Positions 52,973 through 61,087 of a stretch of DNA of 64,000 bases are shown piece after piece. Within the stretch, counting starts at the first letter, position 1. Each line of letters starts with the position of its first letter. A program made the translations under genes and the position numbers. The notes under the pieces are model-generated. The model was not told where the DNA came from. It made no database searches and was given only the letters and a program-made list of their open reading frames with translations. This DNA comes from UBA7957 sp965222695 (GTDB lineage: Bacteria > Pseudomonadota > Gammaproteobacteria > Granulosicoccales > Granulosicoccaceae), in assembly GCA_965222695.1 (NCBI GenBank), contig OZ244967.1, forward strand, positions 1,674,001-1,738,000, written 5' to 3'.

Positions 52973-54229
52973 ATGAGTATGAAAAAATTTGTTCCTACCC
53001 TGGTTGCTGCCGCTGTAGTAACCGTATCGGCAAGCTGCCAGGCGCAGTCGACTAAAAGCGATGAGCCCGCGATGGCAGCCGAAAAAGCACCGGCTAAAAC
53101 CATGGCAGTGGCGCCTATGAACGCATCTGCCCCACCGCCGCTTGCGCCCTTAAGCGAAGTGCCGGTACCGCCGGATAATAAAATAACCCCGGAAAAAGTC
53201 GAACTGGGTAAGCTCTTGTTCTTTGATCCCAGAATCGGTGGCGATGCATCAACCGGATGTTCCACTTGCCATGAGCCCGAGCAAGGTTGGGCCTGGGCGG
53301 AAGATTTTTCCCGCGGCTATCCCGGTACCGTTCACTGGCGTAATAGCCAGACCATTATCAACAGCGGTTACTTCCCGCGGCAATTCTGGGCAGGCTCCGC
53401 TTCATCCAATGAAAAACAAGCCAAGTCTGCAGCCAAGGGCGGCGTCGCCGGCAATGGTGAAGACGATCTGATGGAAGCCCGGCTGGCCTTGATTCCGGAA
53501 TACCGCACGCGTTTTAAAGAGGTTTTCGGTACCGAATGGCCGTTAATCGATGATGTCTGGCACGCAATTTCAGCTTTTGACCGGACCATGAACACCACAG
53601 GCGACTATGAAGTCCCGCTGGATAAATATTTAAAAGGCGATGAATCCGCACTGTCTGAACAACAAGTTCGCGGTATGGAATTATTCAACGGCAAGGCCGG
53701 ATGCATTAACTGCCATAACGGTGAATTAACCACCGACCTCGACTTCCACAATATCGGCGTGCCGCCGAATGTACGTTGGGAAGAAGACGGCCTGGCGCAA
53801 ATCACTTTCCGCTTTGAGCAATACGCCAAAGGCCAGACGGAAGAAGGCTACAGAACCGCCAAGTCCGACTGGGGATTTTACTACCGTTCCAAAAACAAAT
53901 GGGACAAAGGTAAATTCCGCACGGCTCCGTTGCGCTATATAGCCTATACAGCGCCTTATATGCATAACGGCGTATTCTATACCCTGGAAGAAGTTATCGA
54001 CTTTTACGATAGCGGCGGCATCGATGAAGAGGGTCGCACTACCCTATTCCCCGAAAACAAATCCAGTTTGATTAAACCCCTCGGTTTAAGCGATGAAGAG
54101 AAGGAAGACCTGCTTGCATTTCTGGAAGCCTTCTCGGGTGAAGAGATCTTGATGGATAAACCCCCGCAGCCACCCTACGCTGCGTTGTTCACTTTGGACG
54201 AGTTGAAAGCCGCACAGGAGGCAAAGTAA
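52973..54229 (+). CDS. idrP2: Diheme cytochrome c peroxidase (IdrP, second copy)
   Basis: A 418-residue periplasmic protein with a signal peptide (MSMKKFVPTLVAAAVVTVSA) and an Ala/Pro-rich linker (about 30-65) absent from the first copy. Heme sites are Cys96-x2-Cys99-His100 (GCSTCHEPEQGWAW) and a second CxxCH in GCINCHNGELTTD. The block APYMHNGVFYTLEEVIDFYDSGG is intact. It starts 14 bp after the first peroxidase gene, and its stop overlaps the Rieske gene start (TAATG). It should act with the first copy. The numbering IdrP1/IdrP2 is provisional. Confidence 0.85.
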   Translation: MSMKKFVPTLVAAAVVTVSASCQAQSTKSDEPAMAAEKAPAKTMAVAPMNASAPPPLAPLSEVPVPPDNKITPEKVELGKLLFFDPRIGGDASTGCSTCHEPEQGWAWAEDFSRGYPGTVHWRNSQTIINSGYFPRQFWAGSASSNEKQAKSAAKGGVAGNGEDDLMEARLALIPEYRTRFKEVFGTEWPLIDDVWHAISAFDRTMNTTGDYEVPLDKYLKGDESALSEQQVRGMELFNGKAGCINCHNGELTTDLDFHNIGVPPNVRWEEDGLAQITFRFEQYAKGQTEEGYRTAKSDWGFYYRSKNKWDKGKFRTAPLRYIAYTAPYMHNGVFYTLEEVIDFYDSGGIDEEGRTTLFPENKSSLIKPLGLSDEEKEDLLAFLEAFSGEEILMDKPPQPPYAALFTLDELKAAQEAK

Positions 54230-54804
54230 TGACTGATCTGAAGAAAAAAGATGAGACTGCGGCTGCCCACGGCAAATGCATGATGAATCGCCGGCAATTT
54301 CTGATGTATTCAGGAACCACTGCGGTGGCGGTCAGCACGATCTCGATTAATTTATTTCCGGGCGAAGCACAAGCCCAGGCCCGGGTCGTCGGTTATCCGC
54401 GTAAATTGATTGCCAATCTCAGCCAATTAAAGGAAAACACACCGATTGATTTTAACTATCCCGATGATGGCCCTAACACCCAGTGTTTTATCGTCAAAAT
54501 GGACGGTGCCAAAGCCGGTGGCGGTATAGGTGAGCAGCGTGACATTGTTGCATTCAGCTACCTCTGTACGCACCAAGGTGGTCCGATGAACGGCAAGTAC
54601 CAAGCAGTCGGAGAACACCGGGTGCTCGGTCAGTGCCCTCTGCATTTATCGACCTACGACCTGACCCGTCACGGTATCATCATTTCCGGCCAGGCCTATC
54701 AAAGCGTTCCACAAGTATTGTTGGAACTCGACGGCGATGATGTCTACGCCGTCGGTATGATGGGGTTATTATACGGCCGAAATTCCAACCTAATCGAATC
54801 CTAG
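54229..54804 (+). CDS. idrB: Iodate reductase Rieske subunit (IdrB-like), Tat-exported
   Basis: A 191-residue Rieske [2Fe-2S] protein. The Tat motif NRRQFLMYSG (about residues 20-29) and a hydrophobic stretch lead to a cleavage-like AQAQA site. Cluster ligands are Cys113 and His115 (CTHQG) and Cys136 and His139 (CPLHLSTYD). It matches the small subunit of the arsenite oxidase/iodate reductase family. It passes electrons from a cytochrome c to the molybdenum subunit. That subunit has no signal peptide, so this Tat signal probably exports the folded complex. The Shine-Dalgarno AGGAGG lies in the end of the peroxidase gene. Confidence 0.88.
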   Translation: MTDLKKKDETAAAHGKCMMNRRQFLMYSGTTAVAVSTISINLFPGEAQAQARVVGYPRKLIANLSQLKENTPIDFNYPDDGPNTQCFIVKMDGAKAGGGIGEQRDIVAFSYLCTHQGGPMNGKYQAVGEHRVLGQCPLHLSTYDLTRHGIIISGQAYQSVPQVLLELDGDDVYAVGMMGLLYGRNSNLIES

Positions 54805-54818
54805 GAGGAGAACCAAAA

Positions 54819-57512
54819 ATGGCAACTAAATATTATCTTCCTACGGACAAAACTCCGCTGCCGCCCAAAAACGCGGATGTCCTGACCACCTGCTGCGACT
54901 ATTGTATTGTCGCCTGTGGGTACAAAGTCTATCGCTGGCCGGTGGGCACACCGGATGGAGGCCCAAAAGCCTCGGATAATGCGTTTAATACGGATTTTCC
55001 CGCCGGACCAATGCAAGCCTGGGTAGCACCGACGCAGCACAATGTTGTTATGCATAAAGACCGCCCGCACAATGTCATTGTTATTCCGGATAAAGACGCA
55101 ACAGCAGTCAATTTCCGCGGTGATTCATCCATTCGAGGCGGTTGTATTGCGGAAAAATGTTACAACCCCAATAAGCCTACACACGATCGCTTATTGTCGC
55201 CCATGATCCGCATCAACGGCACATTGCAACCGGTTTCCTGGGATATGGCTCTGGATGTCGCTACCGACCTGATGAAACATACCGTCAAGGAGCACGGGGC
55301 CAATTCCTATGGTATGAAGATTTATTCTTATCAGTTTGTCGAAAACACTTACGCAGGTTCCAAGTTTGCGCGACGCAGTATGAAAACGGCCAACTGGACC
55401 ATGCACGATACCCCGGCCAATGTCACCTCAACGCCAGGTTTCCGTGACGCAGGTTTTGATAACTTCGGCCCGTCGTATCAAGACTGGGGCGATGCCGACA
55501 CTTTGATGGTTTGCGGCACCGATCCCTACGAAACCAAAACCATGATCTTCAACCAGTTTATGCGGCCGGCGATCGATGCCGGTATGAAAACCATCTGGCT
55601 GAATGTGCGCGAAACTGCCGGTATTGCGTATGCCTTGAGCCGTGGCAATGCATTGTTTATACAACTGGATCCCGGCACCGACCTTCCGGTTATGGGTGCG
55701 ATCGCTCGCGTTGTAATGGAAAACGGCTGGGAAGACAAAGAGTGGATCGAAAAATGGGTCAACAATAAATGGGAGTCCAGCTCCGGATTCGGGCAAGGTA
55801 CCCGTAATACGCCATGGCAATGGCGTACCACCTGGGGTAAATTTCAGACCAAAGGCTTCGAAGACTATAAAAAGTGGAACTTCGAGCAAAAAGAGTATGA
55901 TCCCAAAGTGGCGGCTGAAATCGCCAAAATCCCTGTTGAACAGATCTATACAGCGGCCGAATGGTTAGCCAAGCCCGGAGCCGACGGCAAGCGGCCAAAA
56001 GCGTCATTCGGTATCGAAAAAGGCTTCTACTGGTCGAATAACACCGGTAATACCAATGTCGTCAGCTCCCTCGCCACGATTTGCGGCGCGGGCGGACGGC
56101 CCGGACAGGTGGTCGGCCGATTTGGCGGTCATCAGCGTGGCGGTACCGGTGGTGGCGGCTATCCGCGTAATAAATCGCCGCAAAAGCGTCCGGGGCGAAG
56201 GCGCCAGGCATTGGATTGTGACCGCTACTTCTACTCCGGAAATACGCGATTAGCTCACGTGGTCGGTACAACCTGGATTCAGGCAATGTGTGGATCGGCC
56301 GGTCTGAATACCAAATTTGAAGAATTGGTGACCAATAATCCTCATCAGGTACGCTCATTCGATCAGGCGGAAATCGTCGATACCCTGAAGAAACGCATGG
56401 ATTCCGGTGGTACAGTCGTCGTCAACCAGGATATTTATCTGCGCGATCCTATCGGCTCAAAATTCGCCGACATCGTCTTTCCCGCAGCAACCTGGGGTGA
56501 AGAAGACTTCGTCAGAGCCAATGGCGAACGCAGAATCCGGCTTTACTCAAAGTTCTACGACGCTCCGGGCGACTCCAAACCCGATTGGTGGATATTTGCC
56601 CAACTGGGTAAACGTATGGGATTTGAAGGCTTTGACTGGAAAGACGCCAATGAAGTCTGCGAAGAATCCTCTCGTTTCAGCCGGGGCAACCGAAAGGCTT
56701 ACCATATGATCAAAGTGGCAGCGCATAAAGAAGGTAAAACGCTGCACGAAAAACTGCGCGAACTCGGCACCGACGGTATTCAAGGACCGACATTCTACAA
56801 CTATGATACTGGTGAACTCTTGGGAACAGTGCGCTTGCACGATACGACCGTGACTGAAGAACAGCTGGTTACGGAAGGTCGCACCAAAGGCGCTAACATG
56901 ATTAATAAAAAGACAACACACTTTAATTCCCAAACCGGCAAGGTCAATATTCAGAAACATCCGTGGAGTCTGTTCTCCGATTATTGGGAGTGGATGAGTC
57001 CGAAAGACGATGAGCTTTGGCATACCAACGGCCGCATCAATGAAATCTGGCAGTCCGGATTCGACGATGTGGATCGCCGGGCTTATATCGCGCAGCGCTG
57101 GCCGGAAAACTGGACAGAGATCCACCCGGACGATGCCGCCGCACGCGGTATCGAATCGGGTGACCAGATCCTGCTGTACAGTGACCGTGTGCCCAACTTT
57201 AAGCAAACTATTAAAGGCGTTCACGGCAACGACTTTAACTTTGCGGATCTGATGAAAAACGGTTGGATTCAGTTGGATAAGGCGGCGGTTACCGCGGTAG
57301 CGGTTGTTACACCGCATGTGAAGAAAGGTTCTATGTATTCTTACTTTATCTATGCGAAACAGCCATCCAATGTTCTGCAAGGCCGGGTGCCGGATCAGAT
57401 CAGTGGTAATTATAACTATAAAATGGGCGTAGCCAGAGTCAAGAAGATCGGTGAGTCAAAATACAAGAGTGAGTTTGTGTCTATGTCTTTTGCACCTCGC
57501 AATATTGTTTGA
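54819..57512 (+). CDS. idrA: Iodate reductase molybdopterin catalytic subunit (IdrA-like, arsenite-oxidase family)
   Basis: An 897-residue DMSO-reductase-family protein. The N-terminal cluster motif is Cys26-x2-Cys29-x3-Cys33 (CCDYCIVACGYKVYRWP). A Ser replaces the fourth Cys (DSSIRGG), as in the [3Fe-4S] site of AioA. Blocks such as PGTDLPVMGAIARVV, GGHQRGG, NGERRIRLYSKF and the C-terminal NGRINEIWQSGFDD match AioA/IdrA. No arsenic genes are nearby. The two peroxidase genes and the Rieske gene point to IdrA, which reduces iodate in the periplasm. AGGAGGAG precedes the ATG. A basic stretch at about 448-465 (KRPGRRRQ) looks odd against AioA but stays in frame with conserved sequence on both sides. 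Confidence 0.85.
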   Translation: MATKYYLPTDKTPLPPKNADVLTTCCDYCIVACGYKVYRWPVGTPDGGPKASDNAFNTDFPAGPMQAWVAPTQHNVVMHKDRPHNVIVIPDKDATAVNFRGDSSIRGGCIAEKCYNPNKPTHDRLLSPMIRINGTLQPVSWDMALDVATDLMKHTVKEHGANSYGMKIYSYQFVENTYAGSKFARRSMKTANWTMHDTPANVTSTPGFRDAGFDNFGPSYQDWGDADTLMVCGTDPYETKTMIFNQFMRPAIDAGMKTIWLNVRETAGIAYALSRGNALFIQLDPGTDLPVMGAIARVVMENGWEDKEWIEKWVNNKWESSSGFGQGTRNTPWQWRTTWGKFQTKGFEDYKKWNFEQKEYDPKVAAEIAKIPVEQIYTAAEWLAKPGADGKRPKASFGIEKGFYWSNNTGNTNVVSSLATICGAGGRPGQVVGRFGGHQRGGTGGGGYPRNKSPQKRPGRRRQALDCDRYFYSGNTRLAHVVGTTWIQAMCGSAGLNTKFEELVTNNPHQVRSFDQAEIVDTLKKRMDSGGTVVVNQDIYLRDPIGSKFADIVFPAATWGEEDFVRANGERRIRLYSKFYDAPGDSKPDWWIFAQLGKRMGFEGFDWKDANEVCEESSRFSRGNRKAYHMIKVAAHKEGKTLHEKLRELGTDGIQGPTFYNYDTGELLGTVRLHDTTVTEEQLVTEGRTKGANMINKKTTHFNSQTGKVNIQKHPWSLFSDYWEWMSPKDDELWHTNGRINEIWQSGFDDVDRRAYIAQRWPENWTEIHPDDAAARGIESGDQILLYSDRVPNFKQTIKGVHGNDFNFADLMKNGWIQLDKAAVTAVAVVTPHVKKGSMYSYFIYAKQPSNVLQGRVPDQISGNYNYKMGVARVKKIGESKYKSEFVSMSFAPRNIV

Positions 57513-57540
57513 TTTGCTGATTGATTGGCTTACTAAACTG

Positions 57541-57565
57541 GGGCAGCTGGGATGTTGCCCTTTTT
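57541..57565 (+). terminator. Rho-independent terminator of the idr operon
   Basis: GGGCAGC (57541-57547) pairs with GTTGCCC (57554-57560), including one G-T pair, around a 6-base loop. It is followed directly by TTTTTGGTTTT. It lies 29 bp after the idrA stop. Confidence 0.75.
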
Positions 57566-57601
57566 GGTTTTGGGTGATTAATTTGTGCATTAACAATCAA
57601 C

Positions 57602-57718
57602 GTAAAAGGGTGTTGGGGCATGCTGATTGGAAAACGCTGTGAATACTTCCCTGTAAGCTTGGCTGCGGCTTTCCCTGCCGCAGGCATTTCCAATCAGCAT
57701 GCCCCAACACCCTTTTAC
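57602..57718. repeat. Long perfect inverted repeat with nested hairpin (MITE- or REP-like element)
   Basis: The 32 bases at 57602-57633 are perfectly complementary to 57687-57718. The 53-base centre holds a second hairpin, CTGCGGC (57663-57669) with GCCGCAG (57677-57683). No frame runs through it. Perfect arms of this size suggest a recent small mobile or dispersed repeat rather than a terminator alone. Confidence 0.65.
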
Positions 57719-57834
57719 TCAGTGCTAAATTGAAAGTTAAATGGTATTTTTTTACTCATTTCTTAAAATTATATTTTCTACGTAGAATGGGCAAAGCTAA
57801 GCGTGCCGAGCTTGTGTTTTAGGCCTCATTGATA

Positions 57835-60591
57835 TTAACTCAATATTTTCCTTGCCATGGCAGATGCTTCTACTCTAGTTTTTACCCCTAACTTCTCGTA
57901 TATTCGCTTTAAATGCCACTTTATTGTATTGGTCGACAAATAGGCTTTTTGCCCGATTTGTTCATTGCTAAGACCTTGACATAGTAAATTCAATATCTGC
58001 CTTTCCCTTTTTGTCAAGTTCACCGTAATGTTGAGAGACGGTGATGCATTCGGTAAGCGGTTGATAAAGCTATCTTTCGGTTCATTCAGCAATCTACAAA
58101 GATAATCAATTTTTTTTATTGAATCAGTTTGCGGATGCGGGTCGTTGACCCGGTTTTTCGTAAGTTGGTATAGCAGGCTTTTCACACCGTCCCCTTCATC
58201 CAGAAACGTGCGTACAACACCTAACTTAAACCCATCTTCCACAGCGTCATTCATAGCCCGGAGGGCTGGCTCTCTCTCCCCCAATTCATTATTGGCAATT
58301 GCGTAGAGGACTTGTAGTTGTAATGCACGCCATTTTCGGCCTTTTTGTTCAGCAACTGAAATCTCTCGATTAATATTAGCCAATAATTTATGGCTGGGGT
58401 TAGCATATATCTGTAGGCGAATTGCGGCGATATCCTCACTTGTGGTTTCATCGGACAATCTGAGATATTTGCCCTTAACGGAATACGCCAATTTACCGTC
58501 ACTATTTTTTGGTGCAAAATGCAAAGCCGCCTCAAGCTCATCACGCATTAACGCGAATCTCACCCTCTCCCAGCGCATAATACTGACCATGTGTGGCAAC
58601 GGCCATTTTTTACCTACATGCTCTCCTTCTTCCAAGATTGAATATGCACTATCGAATTTGTTTCTGGCAAATGCAATTCTTGCTCGAATCAAAAAGGAAA
58701 GAGTGACAAAATCCGGCGGCGCATTCTTCACTGCAAGCTGGAAATGCCGCATCAAAATCTGCTCTGCCTCCGACAATCTATCCAGTATATAAAGAAGCTC
58801 GGCATGGAAACCTACAGCCACAGACTTAGCGACATTGCTGTTTTCAACCATTTCCAATTTTCTTAATGCTTCTTCAATATTGCCTTTGGCTCGATCAATC
58901 AAAGCAACAATAACATCTGAATAAGCCTGTCCGAATATACTTCCGGCACCTTGGTGATATGCTTTTGCACGTGCGACCTGAGCCGTGGCCTGTTCAAATT
59001 TCGACCGTGCGACCAGACAATAGGCAATAATATTCAGCAGAACTCCCCTGTTGAAAGCCAAGGTTTCAGGGATTTTACTCAGATTCTCAGTAGCCTGTTC
59101 GTAGGCAGCGGCCAAGTTATCATGAAAAATGGACAGTAATGGCCTAAGTGTCAGAATATCCGCATTAGAGGCGAATGATTTCTGATCCATAATTTCTTGC
59201 AATTTGTCAAATCGGCGTAAAAAGGTATAGGCCCAAGCGGCACCCCCAAGAATTTCCGGATAACTGCCAATCTGCTCTGCATCGAGATTTGAAATATAAC
59301 GTTCCACTGTTTCGAGTTGACCCCGTTCCACCATTGTCCGGATACTGCGTGAAAGTAGCTCCGCCGCCAATCCCTGGCGACCTGCTTCAATTGCGTGGTA
59401 AACACCTTCCTCAAATTGGCCGTTTTCAGCGAACCATTTGGCCGCGATTTCATGGAGTTTTTCTACTTGGTCTGTATACTGGCTCAGCAACCTGTTTTGT
59501 AAATAAGTTTTGAAAATATTGTGGTATCTATACCACTCGTTATGTTGATCAAGTGATTGTACGAAAAGTCCTCTGCGCACCATTTCGTTGATGGTATCTT
59601 CGCCGTTTGTGTTATTGGTCATAGCTTCGCACAGCGGCGCGCTAAACCGTTCAAGGATTCCGGTAAACAGAAGAAAATCCTGTACCGATTTTTCTAAGCT
59701 GTTGAACACTTCCTCAGTCAAAAATGCATTAATATCTCCAGTCCGGCCCAACAACCGCGCTACGAAATCTTCCGGTCTCGGTTGATCTTTTATTGCCAAC
59801 AAAGACAGTTGAACACCGGCTACCCAACCTTCCATCACATCCACAATGCGATCAAAAACGGCGTCAGAGACAGTTCGAGCAATCGGTAGTAAGTGGAATT
59901 CCGCTATCTCAGACGACTGCAGGCGCAGTTGGTCCGGTCCGATCTCAAGCATTGATCCGGTCACTTTTAATTTGGCCAGTTTCCACGGTGGCAGCGTGCG
60001 CGTAGCAACTATCAGCTTTACGCCCGAAGGCGCCTGTGATTGGAGCAACTCAACAAGATTCTGAGATTCCGGGTTTTGAATGGATTCAAAATCATCGATA
60101 AAGATAGTTTTTGGTGCCTGAGGTTTTTCCAGCAGCGCTGCCAATAGTGATGCATGTGCAGAAGATACACCTCGGATGAGATCTGTATCGATTTCGGCGC
60201 CTGCAACCTCCCGTATCTCACGATTGCTGAGCACCAAATCCAAGTAGAAATAAAGCCTACCGGGATCATTATCCGAAGAGTCTAAGGTGAGCCACGCCGT
60301 TTTTTCTCCCTTCTTTTCCAATAAGTCGGCCCACTGGCTCATGATCGTGGTTTTTCCATAGCCTGCCGGAGCACATATCAGTATCAATCGCTTATCCTGA
60401 GCAGTTTCTACAATTTCATCTAAACCCACCCGTGCTAAATTTGTGACAGGCGCTGTCGGCACTGATATTTTGGATGATATTACGGCTTCTTTGTGGCGAT
60501 CCACGGTCATATCTATTTGATTCTGTTTAAAATGTGCCCTACGCTTGCTATATCCACCCCAGCAGTCTCTTCCCTCTTGCCAAGTATACAT
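57835..60591 (-). CDS. MalT-like LuxR-family ATP-dependent regulator
   Basis: A 918-residue STAND-type activator. The N-terminal NTPase has Walker A CAPAGYGKTT (about residues 75-84) and a Walker B-like KTIFIDDFE. A long TPR-like helical region (about 380-830) forms the sensor. The C-terminus has a LuxR/FixJ helix-turn-helix: LTKRERQILNLLCQGLSNEQIGQKAYLS (continuing TNTIKWHLKRIYEKLGV). MalT-type proteins bind ATP and an inducer, oligomerise, and activate transcription. It is divergent from the RND/DUF1329 genes at 61088 and is their probable regulator. The start is uncertain: no good Shine-Dalgarno precedes the first ATG or the one 81 bp downstream. Confidence 0.88.
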   Translation of the reverse strand: MYTWQEGRDCWGGYSKRRAHFKQNQIDMTVDRHKEAVISSKISVPTAPVTNLARVGLDEIVETAQDKRLILICAPAGYGKTTIMSQWADLLEKKGEKTAWLTLDSSDNDPGRLYFYLDLVLSNREIREVAGAEIDTDLIRGVSSAHASLLAALLEKPQAPKTIFIDDFESIQNPESQNLVELLQSQAPSGVKLIVATRTLPPWKLAKLKVTGSMLEIGPDQLRLQSSEIAEFHLLPIARTVSDAVFDRIVDVMEGWVAGVQLSLLAIKDQPRPEDFVARLLGRTGDINAFLTEEVFNSLEKSVQDFLLFTGILERFSAPLCEAMTNNTNGEDTINEMVRRGLFVQSLDQHNEWYRYHNIFKTYLQNRLLSQYTDQVEKLHEIAAKWFAENGQFEEGVYHAIEAGRQGLAAELLSRSIRTMVERGQLETVERYISNLDAEQIGSYPEILGGAAWAYTFLRRFDKLQEIMDQKSFASNADILTLRPLLSIFHDNLAAAYEQATENLSKIPETLAFNRGVLLNIIAYCLVARSKFEQATAQVARAKAYHQGAGSIFGQAYSDVIVALIDRAKGNIEEALRKLEMVENSNVAKSVAVGFHAELLYILDRLSEAEQILMRHFQLAVKNAPPDFVTLSFLIRARIAFARNKFDSAYSILEEGEHVGKKWPLPHMVSIMRWERVRFALMRDELEAALHFAPKNSDGKLAYSVKGKYLRLSDETTSEDIAAIRLQIYANPSHKLLANINREISVAEQKGRKWRALQLQVLYAIANNELGEREPALRAMNDAVEDGFKLGVVRTFLDEGDGVKSLLYQLTKNRVNDPHPQTDSIKKIDYLCRLLNEPKDSFINRLPNASPSLNITVNLTKRERQILNLLCQGLSNEQIGQKAYLSTNTIKWHLKRIYEKLGVKTRVEASAMARKILS

Positions 60592-61087
60592 TTTTACACA
60601 ACTTTGTCTGTATTATCTTGACTCAACCGGCAATCAGGCGCCGGTTACCAAAGATCAAGCTGCATTACTCAGAACTTTTACTTATGATGTGTACTTAGCC
60701 AGCGCGCCCACCTATCTGTTTCCACCGGCTCGGATATAGCCTGGCCCATCAAAATTCAATCTCAACTTGACGCTAAGATTGTTTTCCAAGATCTAAATCC
60801 ACAGTTGAATCGCTCCGGATCAGCCCCTCCATTTTAACGGCCATCATTAACCCTGATTACCTGCAAAGTCCACCCGGTAGGGTGGTGCCCGAAAGAATTA
60901 AGATAGATACATTGACTCTGAGATTCGAAATCTTAGCCACTCAGGGGTATCGACTTGTGTTTTATCCAATACAAAACCATTTGAGTGATCGAGAATTACG
61001 AAAAATAATGCAAACCATGTTAACTGCGCTATTGCATGTTCACTGTCCTAATTCGGTTTTCATTTATCTGATCCGGGCTATTTAATA
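60592..61087. other. Divergent intergenic region between the LuxR and RND exporter genes
   Basis: This 496-bp gap should carry promoters for both genes. I saw no repeat, hairpin terminator or strong promoter match. A short plus-strand frame at 60882-61085 lacks a start signal and recognisable features, and I do not call it. Confidence 0.4.

Larger units (their letters stand above)
57513..57834. other. Intergenic region after the iodate reductase operon
   Basis: This 322-bp gap between convergent transcription units holds the operon terminator (57541-57565) and a 117-bp inverted-repeat element (57602-57718). The rest is AT-rich without a visible gene. Confidence 0.6.

Noticed and set aside
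56080..56260. Possible frameshift in idrA around the basic Gly/Arg-rich stretch
   Set aside because: The odd composition first looked like a shifted frame, but GGHQRGG before it and the segment from HVVGTTWIQ after it are in the same frame and match the family, so the gene is intact.
54819..57512. Arsenite oxidase (AioA) identity for the molybdoenzyme
   Set aside because: The cluster motif and Ser position fit both AioA and IdrA, but two adjacent diheme peroxidase genes and the lack of arsenic genes favour iodate reductase. A phylogeny would be decisive.
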